Source: Streptococcus oralis (lineage in GTDB: Bacteria; Bacillota; Bacilli; Lactobacillales; Streptococcaceae). From it: DNA of 64,000 nucleotides. A program made the translations under genes and the position numbers. The stretch is from positions 696,553 to 760,552 of the forward strand of contig NZ_KQ969521.1 in NCBI RefSeq assembly GCF_001578935.1, written 5' to 3'. Of this stretch, positions 38,091 to 47,057 are shown piece by piece; the first letter of the stretch is position 1, and the number at the start of each line of letters is the position of its first letter. The notes under the pieces were generated by a model. It did no database searches and was not told the DNA's origin. It worked only from the letters and a program-made list of their open reading frames with translations.

Positions 38091-38849
38091 CTATTCAAAT
38101 AATTGATAGTAATCGGAAATCTTCATCTTAGCTTTTTCTTCTTTATTGAGGTCTTGGATAATACGACCTTCCTTCATGACAATCAGACGATTGCCATACT
38201 TTAGTGCATCCTCCATATGGTGGGTAATCATCAAGGCTGTCAGATGATCCTTGCTGACAAAGTCATCTGTTAATTCCATCAAGGCCACACTTGTTTTTGG
38301 GTCAAGGGCAGCTGTGTGCTCATCCAATAAAAGGAGTTCAGGACGTTTTAGTGTTGCCATCAAGAGACTCAAGGCCTGGCGTTGACCGCCTGATAGAAAC
38401 TCAATCGGAGTGTCCAGATGTTTCTCAAGACCATTTCCCACTTTTTCAATGGTAGCCTGAAACTCTTCCCTATGGCTTGAAAGTCTCCTAGGAAGGAGTC
38501 CTCTCTTCTCACCACGAAACTTGGCAATCAAGAGATTTTCCGCCACCGTCATACGAGGAGCCGTACCCATTTTAGGATCCTGAAAGACACGAGACAAGTA
38601 CTTAGCCCGCTTTTCAGGTGAAAAATGCGTCACGTCCTCGCCCATGATACGGATACTTCCACTTGTTAAAGGTAAGGTACCTGCAATAGTGTTAAAAAGC
38701 GTTGACTTCCCAGCTCCATTTCCCCCTAGAATGGTAATGAAATCATGTTCGAAAATTTCAAGAGAAACATCATTTAGGATGATTTTTTCCTCGTCAAAGC
38801 CATTCGTGATGACTTTGGTAGCATTTTTTAATTCTACAATTGCTGTCAT
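38091..38849 (-). CDS. trpZ: Tryptophan ABC transporter, ATPase (TrpZ)
   Basis: A 252-residue ABC ATPase. Walker A is GGNGAGKST, the signature LSGGQRQALSLL and Walker B LLLLDEHTAALD. An unusual His in the DEH of Walker B replaces the common P (DEP); this is typical for this transporter family. It overlaps the permease gene by 4 bp (ATGA) and energises tryptophan uptake together with TrpX and TrpY. The operon is under T-box control. Confidence 0.9.
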   Translation of the reverse strand: MTAIVELKNATKVITNGFDEEKIILNDVSLEIFEHDFITILGGNGAGKSTLFNTIAGTLPLTSGSIRIMGEDVTHFSPEKRAKYLSRVFQDPKMGTAPRMTVAENLLIAKFRGEKRGLLPRRLSSHREEFQATIEKVGNGLEKHLDTPIEFLSGGQRQALSLLMATLKRPELLLLDEHTAALDPKTSVALMELTDDFVSKDHLTALMITHHMEDALKYGNRLIVMKEGRIIQDLNKEEKAKMKISDYYQLFE

Positions 38850-39712
38850 TTGCTAAACTTGACTCCTTTCAGGTATTTACTTTTGAAGGTTGGAATCATG
38901 AGGCAAACTGCCAAAATCAAGGCGCTGTACAAACGAAGATAACTTGTATTAAACCCAAGAGCAATCACTCCCCAAACGAGGAACTGATAAGCAATAGACC
39001 CTACAACGATGGTCATGAGTCGCTCTGCCAAGGTCAAACTCTTGAATAAAACCTCACCAATAATCAAGCTAGCAAGCCCTACGACAATCACGCCAATTCC
39101 TCGAGAAACATCCGCGTATCCTTCTTGTTGAGCAATTAAGGCTCCTGCAAGCGCGATAATCCCATTTGAGAGAACCAAGCCCATGAGTTCCATACGTCCT
39201 GTATTGATACCAAAGCTACGAGCCATATCGGGATTGTCACCGGTAGCGATGTAGGCTTGACCTAGTTTAGTATCAAGGAAAAAGAGCATGAGACCAATTA
39301 CAAGAGCTACAAAGATTAATCCAGTCAGCAGTTGATTGAAATCCGAATCAAAAGGCAAGACATCCTGAATTTGCTTGGTTCCAAGAAGCCCCAGATTGGC
39401 ACGTCCCATAATCATGAGCATGATGGAATGACAGGAAGTCATAACTAAAATTCCTGATAAGAGGGTTGGAATGTTTCCTTTGGTATACAAAAGTCCCGTC
39501 GCCATTCCAGCTAGACATCCCGCTCCTACTGCAGCTAAGGTCGCTAAGAATGGATTGACTCCCTGTGTTATCAAGGTTACAGCTACTGCTCCCCCAAGAG
39601 GAAAAGAACCTTCAGTAGTCATATCTGGAAAATTCAAAATTCGAAAAGTCATAAAGATTCCCAAACCTAAAATCGCCCAGACCATCCCCTGAGAAATAAT
39701 GGATACTATCAT
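38846..39712 (-). CDS. trpY: Tryptophan ABC transporter, permease (TrpY)
   Basis: A 288-residue polytopic permease of the branched-chain-type fold (COG4120) with eight or more hydrophobic segments (MIVSIISQGMVWAILGLGIF at the N-terminus). GDNPDMARSFGINTGRMELM is the cytoplasmic loop that couples to the ATPase. It starts 65 bp after trpX behind an intercistronic hairpin and overlaps trpZ by 4 bp. Confidence 0.9.
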   Translation of the reverse strand: MIVSIISQGMVWAILGLGIFMTFRILNFPDMTTEGSFPLGGAVAVTLITQGVNPFLATLAAVGAGCLAGMATGLLYTKGNIPTLLSGILVMTSCHSIMLMIMGRANLGLLGTKQIQDVLPFDSDFNQLLTGLIFVALVIGLMLFFLDTKLGQAYIATGDNPDMARSFGINTGRMELMGLVLSNGIIALAGALIAQQEGYADVSRGIGVIVVGLASLIIGEVLFKSLTLAERLMTIVVGSIAYQFLVWGVIALGFNTSYLRLYSALILAVCLMIPTFKSKYLKGVKFSK

Positions 39713-39740
39713 AATCTTTCACTCATTTCTTTCTTTAGTA

Positions 39741-39770
39741 AAAATGGGAGGAGATGTGTCCAGCTCCTCC
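39741..39770 (-). terminator. Intercistronic hairpin between trpX and trpY
   Basis: Minus-strand GGAGGAG pairs with CTCCTCC around a ten-base loop and is followed by ATTTTTA. Located inside the operon, it could protect trpX mRNA or cause partial termination, so that binding protein exceeds permease. Confidence 0.6.
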
Positions 39771-39777
39771 TTTATCT

Positions 39778-40773
39778 TTATTCAATCACTTGTCCTGCTT
39801 CTTTTAGAACGGACTCAGGAATGGTGATACCAAGTTCCTGCGCTAGTTTTTTGTTAATCACTGACTTACCAGTTGAAAAGACATTAACTGGCGTATCAGC
39901 TGGTTTTTCACCTTTCAAAACTTTGGCAATCATTTTACCAGTAGCCACTCCAAGATCGTGTTGGTCAACTACTACAGATGCTAATCCACCTGCTTCTACC
40001 ATGGCAGTAGCACTTGGGTAGATTGGCTTTTTAGCTGTTTGGTTGCTTGAAACAACTGTTGAGAATGCGGATGCGATGGTGTTGTCAATTGGAACCCAAA
40101 TCGCATCGACCTTGCTTGTCATAACATTGACTGTTGAAGCAATTTCGTTAGTCGAAGGAACGGCAAAGGTTTCGACTGTCAAACCTGCTTTTTCAGCATA
40201 AGCATTGAATTCTTCTACCTGTGTTTTTGAGTTATCTTCGCTACTTGAGTAAAGAGCTCCGATTGTTTTGACATTTGGTGTGAGGGTTTTAATCAATTCC
40301 ACTTGCTGTTCAGCTGGGTTGTGGTCTGATACCCCTGTGATGTTGCCACCTGGTTTTTTCAAATCTTTGACCAAGTTAGCACCGATTGGGTCTGTAATAG
40401 CAGCCATGATAACAGGTAGGTCTTTTGTAGCACTAGCAAGTCCTTGAGCTGCTGGTGTCGCAATCCCAACAACAAGGTCATTTCCATTTGCTACCAATTG
40501 TTTACTCATGGTTGCAACCTTGCTCTGATCTCCTTCAGAGTTCATAAAGTCGATTTTTACTTGATCGTCCTTATAGCCTTCTTCAGCTAGTCCATCTTGA
40601 ATCCCTTGATAAATCAAGTCCAAGGATGGGTGACTAACAAATTGAAGGACACCAACCTTAGCGACCTTTTGCTCTTCCTTAGCTGATGGCTTGTTCATAG
40701 ATGAATAAATCAAGCTAGCCACCACCAATACTGCTAATCCAGCGATAATTCCAATTAAACGTTTATTTTTCAT
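39778..40773 (-). CDS. trpX: Tryptophan ABC transporter, substrate-binding protein (TrpX)
   Basis: A 331-residue periplasmic-binding-type protein (COG2984). The N-terminus is a single hydrophobic anchor (RLIGIIAGLAVLVVASLIY) without a lipobox cysteine, so it is probably membrane-tethered by an uncleaved helix, not a lipoprotein. The binding domain includes VGIATPAAQGLASA and GVSDHNPAEQQVELIKTL. Comparative work links this family, T-box-regulated in streptococci, to tryptophan uptake; direct substrate proof is not in the sequence. First gene of trpXYZ. Confidence 0.88.
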   Translation of the reverse strand: MKNKRLIGIIAGLAVLVVASLIYSSMNKPSAKEEQKVAKVGVLQFVSHPSLDLIYQGIQDGLAEEGYKDDQVKIDFMNSEGDQSKVATMSKQLVANGNDLVVGIATPAAQGLASATKDLPVIMAAITDPIGANLVKDLKKPGGNITGVSDHNPAEQQVELIKTLTPNVKTIGALYSSSEDNSKTQVEEFNAYAEKAGLTVETFAVPSTNEIASTVNVMTSKVDAIWVPIDNTIASAFSTVVSSNQTAKKPIYPSATAMVEAGGLASVVVDQHDLGVATGKMIAKVLKGEKPADTPVNVFSTGKSVINKKLAQELGITIPESVLKEAGQVIE

Positions 40774-40815
40774 ATTCTTTCTCCTTTTAAATCACTTGTA
40801 TAATACTCTTTTCAC

Positions 40816-40848
40816 TCAAAACAAGCGACGCCATCGTTTAAATTTCAT
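40816..40848 (-). CDS. Ten-codon ORF between the T-box and trpX
   Basis: ATG-AAA-TTT-AAA-CGA-TGG-… encodes MKFKRWRRLF and stops at 40816-40818. GGGAGG lies 8 bases before the ATG, a stronger ribosome-binding site than many true genes have. It follows the T-box terminator and precedes trpX by 42 bp. The peptide is highly basic and contains one tryptophan. It might be a leader peptide that adds translational control, or a membrane-active micropeptide. No known family. Confidence 0.45.
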   Translation of the reverse strand: MKFKRWRRLF

Positions 40849-40863
40849 AATCTTTCCTCCCAT

Positions 40864-41101
40864 AAAAAAATCCTCACACAAAAAACTTGTGTGAGGACGT
40901 CGATGCGCGGTGCCACCTCAATTATAGGGAATATCCCTATCGCTCTTTCTCGCAATAACGAGTTGCACTGTAAGGTGTGCTCACCGAATTTTTATGATTT
41001 CAAATTCTTAAGTACATTCAGCCCAATTTCATCAATTTCATCTATCTGCTTTCACCAACCACAGACTCTCTAAAAAAATGAGCATGATTACTTTCTGAAT
41101 G
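40864..41101 (-). promoter_or_regulatory. T-box riboswitch (tRNA-Trp type) upstream of trpXYZ
   Basis: The minus-strand leader contains the T-box core GGTGGCACCGCGC (40905-40917), which pairs with the uncharged tRNA acceptor end. Stem I is closed by CATTCAG (41095-41101) and CTGAATG (41015-41021). The Stem I apical motif is in AGAGAGTCTGTGGTTGGTG. The terminator GTCCTCACACAAG…TTGTGTGAGGATTTTTTT spans 40864-40899. A TGG triplet just before the closing strand (41023-41025) is the likely tryptophan specifier. When Trp-tRNA is uncharged, antitermination lets trpXYZ be read. Confidence 0.9.
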
Positions 41102-41106
41102 TTTAA

Positions 41107-41134
41107 ATTATATCATTTTTCAACTACTTGTCAA
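41107..41134 (-). promoter_or_regulatory. Promoter of the T-box/trpXYZ transcript
   Basis: Minus strand consensus TTGACA (41129-41134), 16-bp spacer, TATAAT (41107-41112): a near-perfect sigma-A promoter, the strongest in the window. Confidence 0.85.
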
Positions 41135-41162
41135 GGCTATTTTTAGAATTTTTTAAACAATT

Positions 41163-41196
41163 CAAAAACTTCCCCTTGAAAAAAGAGGAAGTTTGT
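41163..41196 (-). terminator. ppc terminator
   Basis: Minus-strand AAACTTCC-TCTTTTTTCAAGG-GGAAGTTT followed by TTG and a weak T-run, just beyond the ppc stop. Confidence 0.7.
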
Positions 41197-41202
41197 TGAA
41201 TA

Positions 41203-43899
41203 TCAGCCTGAATTACGTAAACCAGTTGCAATTCCGTTAATAGTTGTATGGATCAGTTTTTCTTCGTCAGCCGACAATTCGCCGCGACGTTGACGTTTGA
41301 TCAACTCCAACTGGATGTAGTTCAGGATATTAAAGTAAGGCATACGATAGTTTAGACTGTCTTTTAGGTAAGAGTTTTCTGCCAAGAGTTCGTCATAACC
41401 TTCGATAGCTAAAATAACGTCCTTAGTCAACTGCCATTCATCTAAAATGGTGTAGTAGATAGCTTGTACTTCTTCGTCTTCACAGAGCTTGGCATATTCA
41501 AAAGCAATGTTCATGTTAGACTTAGATAAGACCATGTCCACATTGGAAAGCAGAGATTGGAAGAAAGGCCAGTTTTGGTACATGTCTCGAAGGAACTCGA
41601 TATTCTTTGGATCTTGATCAATAAACTCTTTAAAGCTTGATCCCACACCATACCACCCAGGGAACATGACACGACTTTGTGACCATGAGAAGACCCAAGG
41701 AATGGCACGCAAACCGCCAATTTCAGTGATGGTCTTACGAGCTGCTGGACGCGAACCGATATTGAAGCTTGAAATAGCCTTGATTGGACTTGATTCAAAG
41801 AAATAGTCATAGAAATGTTCATTTCCAAAGACCAAATCACGATAGATATCGTAGCTACGGTCCACTACTTGATCCATAATAGCTTCGTAACGATTTGACG
41901 TATTGGTATCACTCTTCTTCTTGGTAATCATACGGTTAATGGCTGCAGAAACCAACATTTCAAGGTTATAATAGGCAGCGTCTTTGTTACCGTATTTGTT
42001 TCCAATGACTTCTCCTTGCTCAGTCAGACGGATGCGGTCTTTGATAGACTTGAGTGGTTGAGATGTGATAGCTTCATAAGTTGGTCCACCACCACGACCC
42101 ACAGTACCACCACGACCGTGGAAGAAAGTGACTTTAACGCCAAATTCATCTCCAATAGCAGTCAGTTGTTGTTGAGCTTTATAGAGAGTCCAACACGATG
42201 ACAGGTAACCACCGTCTTTGTTACTATCAGAGTAGCCAAGCATGATTTCTTGGTAGTTGTCTTTTGAAGCAATCCATTTTTTAGCCAAAGGTAGAGAGAA
42301 ATATTTTCTCATGGTTTCTTCCGAATGATCCAAATCTTCGATCGTTTCAAAGAGGGGAACAATCTGAACGCGGGCTTTTTGGGCATCCACCAAGCCGACT
42401 TCCTTAAGCATAATGGCTAGCTCGAGCATATCGGATACACTTGTTGCGTGAGAAATGATGGTTTGACGAATGACATTTTCACCTAGTTTGTCCTTCAACT
42501 TACGCGCAGCTTTAAAGATAGAGAGTTCTTTTTCAAGCAGTTCTGACTTTTCAGCATGAGTCGCTGAGAGGATACGAGGATCTTCTTCCAACTCTTTTAA
42601 GAGGAGGGCACATTTTTCGTCTTCAGAAAGGTCGCTATAATGGTCGTTAATACCAGCTGATGCTAGCAATTCAGCCACACAGGCTTCGTGAACACTAGAA
42701 TCCTGGCGCATATCAATAGAAGCAAGGTAGAAACCAAAAATTTCGACAGCTTGCATCAACTCGACAAATTCTCCTGAAATCAGGTATTCTCCTTTGTTCT
42801 CAAGGAGAGAGTCGCGAATGGCCAACAAATCTTGATAAAATTCATCTGCAGTGGCATATCTAGGCTGAAGGTCCTTGTCTTCAATCAAATAAGCCTTGGT
42901 TGCCTGCATCTTAGCTTGGATGTCAAAAAGGGCACGGCGATAGAGTTCTTTTTCACGATAAATCGAGTTGTCTTGTGACTTCAGCGCCATCTCACGGACC
43001 TTGTCGCTGACATTCACGATGCTGGTTGACAGTGAAAATTCACGATAAAGATTATAAATCTTTTCATCATAGTAGTTCATGATGACTTCGCACTGAGTCA
43101 AGGCTGATTTGTTGAGAGTTTCCGCAGTTACGAAAGGATTTCCATCACGGTCTCCTCCGATCCACATCCCCATAGTAATCGGTTTTGGATGTTGGAGCTC
43201 GATACCTTGTTCTTTAGCTAATTTTTTATACTCAGCTGTCAAACGCGGAACAGCATTCAGGAAAGAACTTTGGTAATACTCCATCACGTTGGTGATTTCG
43301 TTGGTTACCTTCAGTTTCTTCTCACGAATCATGTCCGTTTGCATGATAATTTCAATGTAACGGCGGAGATCTGCGTGCCATTTTTCTTTATTAATCAAGC
43401 CGAGTTTGACATCACGGTACTTGCGCAAAAGCGTATGGATATGGTTGGTCAAATCCAGCATACTCTTGCGTTGTACTTGCGTTGGATGGGCGGTCAAGAC
43501 AGGAACGACATTTAACTTTTCTAAAATTTCAGCTGCATTTTCTTTTTCAGCTACCATCTTAATCGTTGTAGATAGTTTCCCTAGATAGTCTTGGTCCACA
43601 TTGTTTTGGTGATTGATTTCATAGGCCAAATCCACATCCTCAGAGATATTAATCAAAAGTGGAAGGATAGAGAAATAGCGTGAAATGTAAATCATTTCTT
43701 CATTCGAAAGACTGGTCACTAGGTCATTGAGCCCTTGATAATTCTCGCTAGTTGATAATTCCTTCAACTGGATAATCTTTTCAAAGGTTTCTGGCGCTAG
43801 CATATTTTTTGTGATATCTTCTAATAAATCAGTCAGAATCAAGACTTCTTCTTGGACGACTGCTTTATTACTGTAGTTTTCTAATTTTTGAAGAGACAT
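41203..43899 (-). CDS. ppc: Phosphoenolpyruvate carboxylase
   Basis: An 898-residue anaplerotic enzyme that carboxylates PEP to oxaloacetate. Catalytic His is in [27 protein letters not shown] and [11 protein letters not shown] are the other two active-site loops, and the conserved C-terminus ATGLRNSG is intact. Without a full TCA cycle, streptococci use it to supply aspartate-family precursors. It lies 23 bp downstream of ftsW; the two may be co-transcribed. Confidence 0.98.
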   Translation of the reverse strand: MSLQKLENYSNKAVVQEEVLILTDLLEDITKNMLAPETFEKIIQLKELSTSENYQGLNDLVTSLSNEEMIYISRYFSILPLLINISEDVDLAYEINHQNNVDQDYLGKLSTTIKMVAEKENAAEILEKLNVVPVLTAHPTQVQRKSMLDLTNHIHTLLRKYRDVKLGLINKEKWHADLRRYIEIIMQTDMIREKKLKVTNEITNVMEYYQSSFLNAVPRLTAEYKKLAKEQGIELQHPKPITMGMWIGGDRDGNPFVTAETLNKSALTQCEVIMNYYDEKIYNLYREFSLSTSIVNVSDKVREMALKSQDNSIYREKELYRRALFDIQAKMQATKAYLIEDKDLQPRYATADEFYQDLLAIRDSLLENKGEYLISGEFVELMQAVEIFGFYLASIDMRQDSSVHEACVAELLASAGINDHYSDLSEDEKCALLLKELEEDPRILSATHAEKSELLEKELSIFKAARKLKDKLGENVIRQTIISHATSVSDMLELAIMLKEVGLVDAQKARVQIVPLFETIEDLDHSEETMRKYFSLPLAKKWIASKDNYQEIMLGYSDSNKDGGYLSSCWTLYKAQQQLTAIGDEFGVKVTFFHGRGGTVGRGGGPTYEAITSQPLKSIKDRIRLTEQGEVIGNKYGNKDAAYYNLEMLVSAAINRMITKKKSDTNTSNRYEAIMDQVVDRSYDIYRDLVFGNEHFYDYFFESSPIKAISSFNIGSRPAARKTITEIGGLRAIPWVFSWSQSRVMFPGWYGVGSSFKEFIDQDPKNIEFLRDMYQNWPFFQSLLSNVDMVLSKSNMNIAFEYAKLCEDEEVQAIYYTILDEWQLTKDVILAIEGYDELLAENSYLKDSLNYRMPYFNILNYIQLELIKRQRRGELSADEEKLIHTTINGIATGLRNSG

Positions 43900-43922
43900 A
43901 TACTTTCCTTTCCATTCAATCC

Positions 43923-45146
43923 TTACAGACTTTCATCGGTTTGATTTTCGTATTCTCTGATAAGTTTGGCACGTTTTTCACTTGCATCAATGTTTAGTAC
44001 AAGCGCGATGGCTACAGATAATACCAATAGACTGTTCCCACCTTGTGAAAGGAAGGGGAAGGTTACCCCTGTAGAAGGAATCAACCCTGAAATCCCACCG
44101 ATATTGACAAAAACCTGAACTAGGATCATCCCTCCGACACCAATAGCAACCATGGAGTTAAAGGGATCCTTGGCTCGAATACCAACCAAGGTGATTCGCA
44201 AAATCAAGAAGAAGAGTAAAGCCAAAATCATACCGGCTCCAACGAATCCAAACTCCTCGATGACAATCGAAAAAACGAAATCTGTATGGGCTTCTGGTAG
44301 ATAACCACGCTTCTCGATAGAATTTCCTAATCCAAGTCCGAACCAGCCACCATTTACCATTGCATAGTAGGAATTTGCGAGCTGGTGTCCTGCCCCCGCC
44401 AAGTCATTAAAGGGATTAAAGAAGGCACTGAAACGTTTAGCAACGTAACCAAATACAGGAATTTGAGAGAACTTTTCAACCCCAACGAGACGAATGACAG
44501 ACAAGACTAACATTGAGCTCCCTGCTAAGAGAGCCAGAATGGTCGAGAACCAACGGTAGGCAATCCCACTTACCGTATACATGATGAGCGCCACCAAGAT
44601 CAAGATGGTCGCATTTCCCAAGTCGGGGAAAATTCCCAAGCTACCAATCAGAACCAGCAAAACAAAACGCCAGTCGTTAAAGGCTCGAGGTAGCCACTGG
44701 TTCTGTGTCAAAACCTGGAAGTCATAAACCGCAATCTCATCCTGTTCCTTTGAAAATCGATGTGCCAGATACCAGATGATGATAATCTTAAGGTACTCCG
44801 CAGGCTGAATCGTTACAGGTCCTACAGAAATCCATCCATATGCTCCATTGACAGGTGTTCCGACCAGTCGCGCCAGAGCTAAAAGAACCATCTCCACAAT
44901 CATTACGATAAAGATGAGACGCCCATTTCTTAGGAAACCTAATTTTAATTTATAGATTAAGGCAATCAGAATCAAACTAGCTACCCAGAAGATTCCCTGG
45001 TTACGCACCAATTGAAAAGCGCTTTTTCCTTCTTCGATCAAGGTTGCACTCGTTGTCGAGTACACCACAATCAGCCCCAAAATCGATAAAAGGAAGTAAG
45101 GAATCAAAATGGAATAGTTTAGTAGGTGCCTTTTACTAATTTTCAT
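43923..45146 (-). CDS. ftsW: FtsW, septal peptidoglycan polymerase (SEDS family)
   Basis: A 407-residue membrane protein with ten hydrophobic segments. Family motifs include [13 protein letters not shown] and [20 protein letters not shown] and the C-terminal [19 protein letters not shown] proteins polymerise glycan strands with a partner class B PBP at the septum. The frame opens at 45185, but ATG 45144-45146 ([16 protein letters not shown]) matches the streptococcal start. In pneumococcus ftsW borders island PPI-1; here no island is next to it. Confidence 0.95.
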   Translation of the reverse strand: MKISKRHLLNYSILIPYFLLSILGLIVVYSTTSATLIEEGKSAFQLVRNQGIFWVASLILIALIYKLKLGFLRNGRLIFIVMIVEMVLLALARLVGTPVNGAYGWISVGPVTIQPAEYLKIIIIWYLAHRFSKEQDEIAVYDFQVLTQNQWLPRAFNDWRFVLLVLIGSLGIFPDLGNATILILVALIMYTVSGIAYRWFSTILALLAGSSMLVLSVIRLVGVEKFSQIPVFGYVAKRFSAFFNPFNDLAGAGHQLANSYYAMVNGGWFGLGLGNSIEKRGYLPEAHTDFVFSIVIEEFGFVGAGMILALLFFLILRITLVGIRAKDPFNSMVAIGVGGMILVQVFVNIGGISGLIPSTGVTFPFLSQGGNSLLVLSVAIALVLNIDASEKRAKLIREYENQTDESL

Positions 45147-45293
45147 ATTCACCACTCTAATAGGAACAGACACTTCTGTTCCCAATTCCGTTTTATTTTC
45201 TAGTTTTGATTGCTATTATACCACTTTTTCAGAAAGAAAAAAACTCTTATCCTTTAATCCTTCGAATTTTACTCATTTTCTAGTATCAGGTAT

Positions 45294-45327
45294 AAAAAAA
45301 ACAAATCTCTTTTGAGATTTGTTTTTT
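45294..45327 (-). terminator. prsA terminator
   Basis: AAAACAAATCTC-TTTT-GAGATTTGTTTT: a 10-bp stem flanked by A and T runs, 7 bp after the prsA stop; it also protects against read-through from the opposite side. Confidence 0.88.
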
Positions 45328-45333
45328 GCTTTC

Positions 45334-46275
45334 TTAGTTAGATGAAGAACTGCTACTTGAGCTTGAGTCACCACCACCGATGTATTGGGTGAAGATGTTT
45401 TGGAATGATTGGTCTTTAACCTTGATGTTTGCTGCTTGCAATTCTTTACCAATTACTCCTTGAACAAAGGCTGAATCATTTTGTTTTTGAGTCAAGATGA
45501 TGGTCTTCAATTTTTCTTTGTAATCCTCTATATTAGAAGATTTTTCTGTTTTCTTCGTTACTTTGATGATGTAGAACTGACTACTGTAGGCTTGTGTTCC
45601 AGTAGCTGTAATCACATCAGAAACCCCGTTCACATCCAAGGCAAAGGCTGCCTTCTTGACTTGTTCTGGAAGTTCTGTAGAAGCAGAGTCAAAAGTGATT
45701 TCTCCACCATTTTCTTTGGTCTTGTCGTCGTTAGAGTTATCTTTTGCCAACTGAGCAAAATCTGCACCTTCTGCTTTAGCTTTCTCAAGCACTTCTTTTG
45801 CCTTGTCTTCATTATCCAAACGGATGATTTGAGCTGTTACATCTGGTGTGTAAGACTCAAAAGCTTTTTGGTAGGCTTCGTCTGTCAACTCGCTCTCTGC
45901 AGCCTTTTTAACCGCTAATTCAACCAATTTGCTGGTACGGATTTGAGCTTTACGAGTCTCAGGTGTCATACCTGCACGTTGAAGCACGCTGTTGTAGCTA
46001 TCGCCGTATTTCTTTTGTTCTTCAGCAACAGCGTCATCCACATCTTTATCCGTTACTTCTGACCCATATTGTTGTTCAAATACTTTTTGGATGGTCATAT
46101 TGAGCAAGACTTGTTGTGCAGTTGGATTGTTCTTTACTTCTTCAAAGAATTGATGCTCTGTAATCACATCGCCCTTCATGCTGATCAAATCTTTTCCTTC
46201 AGAACTGTTTGAACAAGCTGCAAGTGTTGCTACTGATAAAAGTGTGATGGCTCCTGCCATAAGTTTTTTCTTCAT
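45334..46275 (-). CDS. prsA: PrsA foldase lipoprotein (PpmA type)
   Basis: A 313-residue lipoprotein with lipobox LAAC (mature Cys at about 21). An N-terminal chaperone domain is followed by a parvulin-like peptidyl-prolyl isomerase domain at about 145-250 (TAQIIRLDNEDKAKEVLEKA, then ENGGEITFDSAS). It helps secreted proteins fold outside the membrane; PpmA is a pneumococcal surface vaccine candidate. The tail is GGGD followed by nine serines and an Asn, encoded by mixed Ser codons, so selected and not a slippage artefact. Active-site residues are degenerate, as in other streptococcal PpmA. Confidence 0.93.
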   Translation of the reverse strand: MKKKLMAGAITLLSVATLAACSNSSEGKDLISMKGDVITEHQFFEEVKNNPTAQQVLLNMTIQKVFEQQYGSEVTDKDVDDAVAEEQKKYGDSYNSVLQRAGMTPETRKAQIRTSKLVELAVKKAAESELTDEAYQKAFESYTPDVTAQIIRLDNEDKAKEVLEKAKAEGADFAQLAKDNSNDDKTKENGGEITFDSASTELPEQVKKAAFALDVNGVSDVITATGTQAYSSQFYIIKVTKKTEKSSNIEDYKEKLKTIILTQKQNDSAFVQGVIGKELQAANIKVKDQSFQNIFTQYIGGGDSSSSSSSSSN

Positions 46276-46342
46276 TTTTACTCCTTTTACGGTAAGTGTT
46301 ACCTTATCTATTTTACTATAATTTCTTAAATTTTTCTGAAAA

Positions 46343-47056
46343 TCATTCGCTCTCAGGAAGCTCTACTTCTGCTACACTCTTTCGTAGCATGAGAATGCCG
46401 TCCCCAAGCGGAACTAGAGTTGCTGTTAGACCTGGATTGTCCAAAGTTGCGTCGAAAAGTCTTTGCAAACCACGGTAAATGGTGCGTTGACCTCGGCGGA
46501 CTTCCATGATGTCCTTGGCAACATCTCCTCCTTGAAAAATATCATCCAAGACCACCACTCCACCGACTTCCAAATGTTTGAGGATTTCAGGCAGAAAGGC
46601 GATGTACTTGGACTTGGCTGAGTCCATAAAGACAAAGTCATAAGTTTCTGTCAAAGTAGATAAAACATCGACTGCATCTCCCTCCAAGAGTGTGATTTGC
46701 TTACGACTGTCAAACTGGGCAAAGTTTTCCTTTGCAAAGCCTATCATTTCTGGATTACGGTCAATGGTTGTAATCTTGGCATCTGGCGCATGTTCCGCCA
46801 TCAAGAGGGCTGAAAAACCAATTGCCGTCCCAATTTCCAAAATGTTCTTAGGCTGTATAGTCTCCATGAGAAATCGAAAATACGCGACCGTTTCATGGGG
46901 AATAATGGGAATGTTTTCCTTGCGAGCGAAGGTCTCCAATTCTTTCAAAGAACCTGTCACCTGCTTTTGACGCTGGCGCATGAGTTCTACGATTTCTTCC
47001 TTGACGACGGGACGTCGCATATTGTGATTGGCATTTTTACTATAAGACTCTACCAT
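46343..47056 (-). CDS. Class I SAM-dependent O-methyltransferase
   Basis: A 237-residue methyltransferase of the catechol O-methyltransferase type. The SAM-binding motif I is ILEIGTAIGFSALLMAEHAP, followed by TTIDRNPEM and the metal-binding FVFMDSAKSKY…VVLDDIFQGG. Family members methylate small phenolics or hydroxylated tRNA bases (TrmR of Bacillus). It lies 1 bp from pepF and 67 bp from prsA, the conserved pepF-methyltransferase-prsA order. Confidence 0.85.
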   Translation of the reverse strand: MVESYSKNANHNMRRPVVKEEIVELMRQRQKQVTGSLKELETFARKENIPIIPHETVAYFRFLMETIQPKNILEIGTAIGFSALLMAEHAPDAKITTIDRNPEMIGFAKENFAQFDSRKQITLLEGDAVDVLSTLTETYDFVFMDSAKSKYIAFLPEILKHLEVGGVVVLDDIFQGGDVAKDIMEVRRGQRTIYRGLQRLFDATLDNPGLTATLVPLGDGILMLRKSVAEVELPESE

Positions 47057-47057
47057 C

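Noticed and set aside
40891-41073. 60-codon plus-strand frame over the T-box
   Set aside because: It lies entirely in the structured leader RNA on the opposite strand and has no ribosome-binding site.
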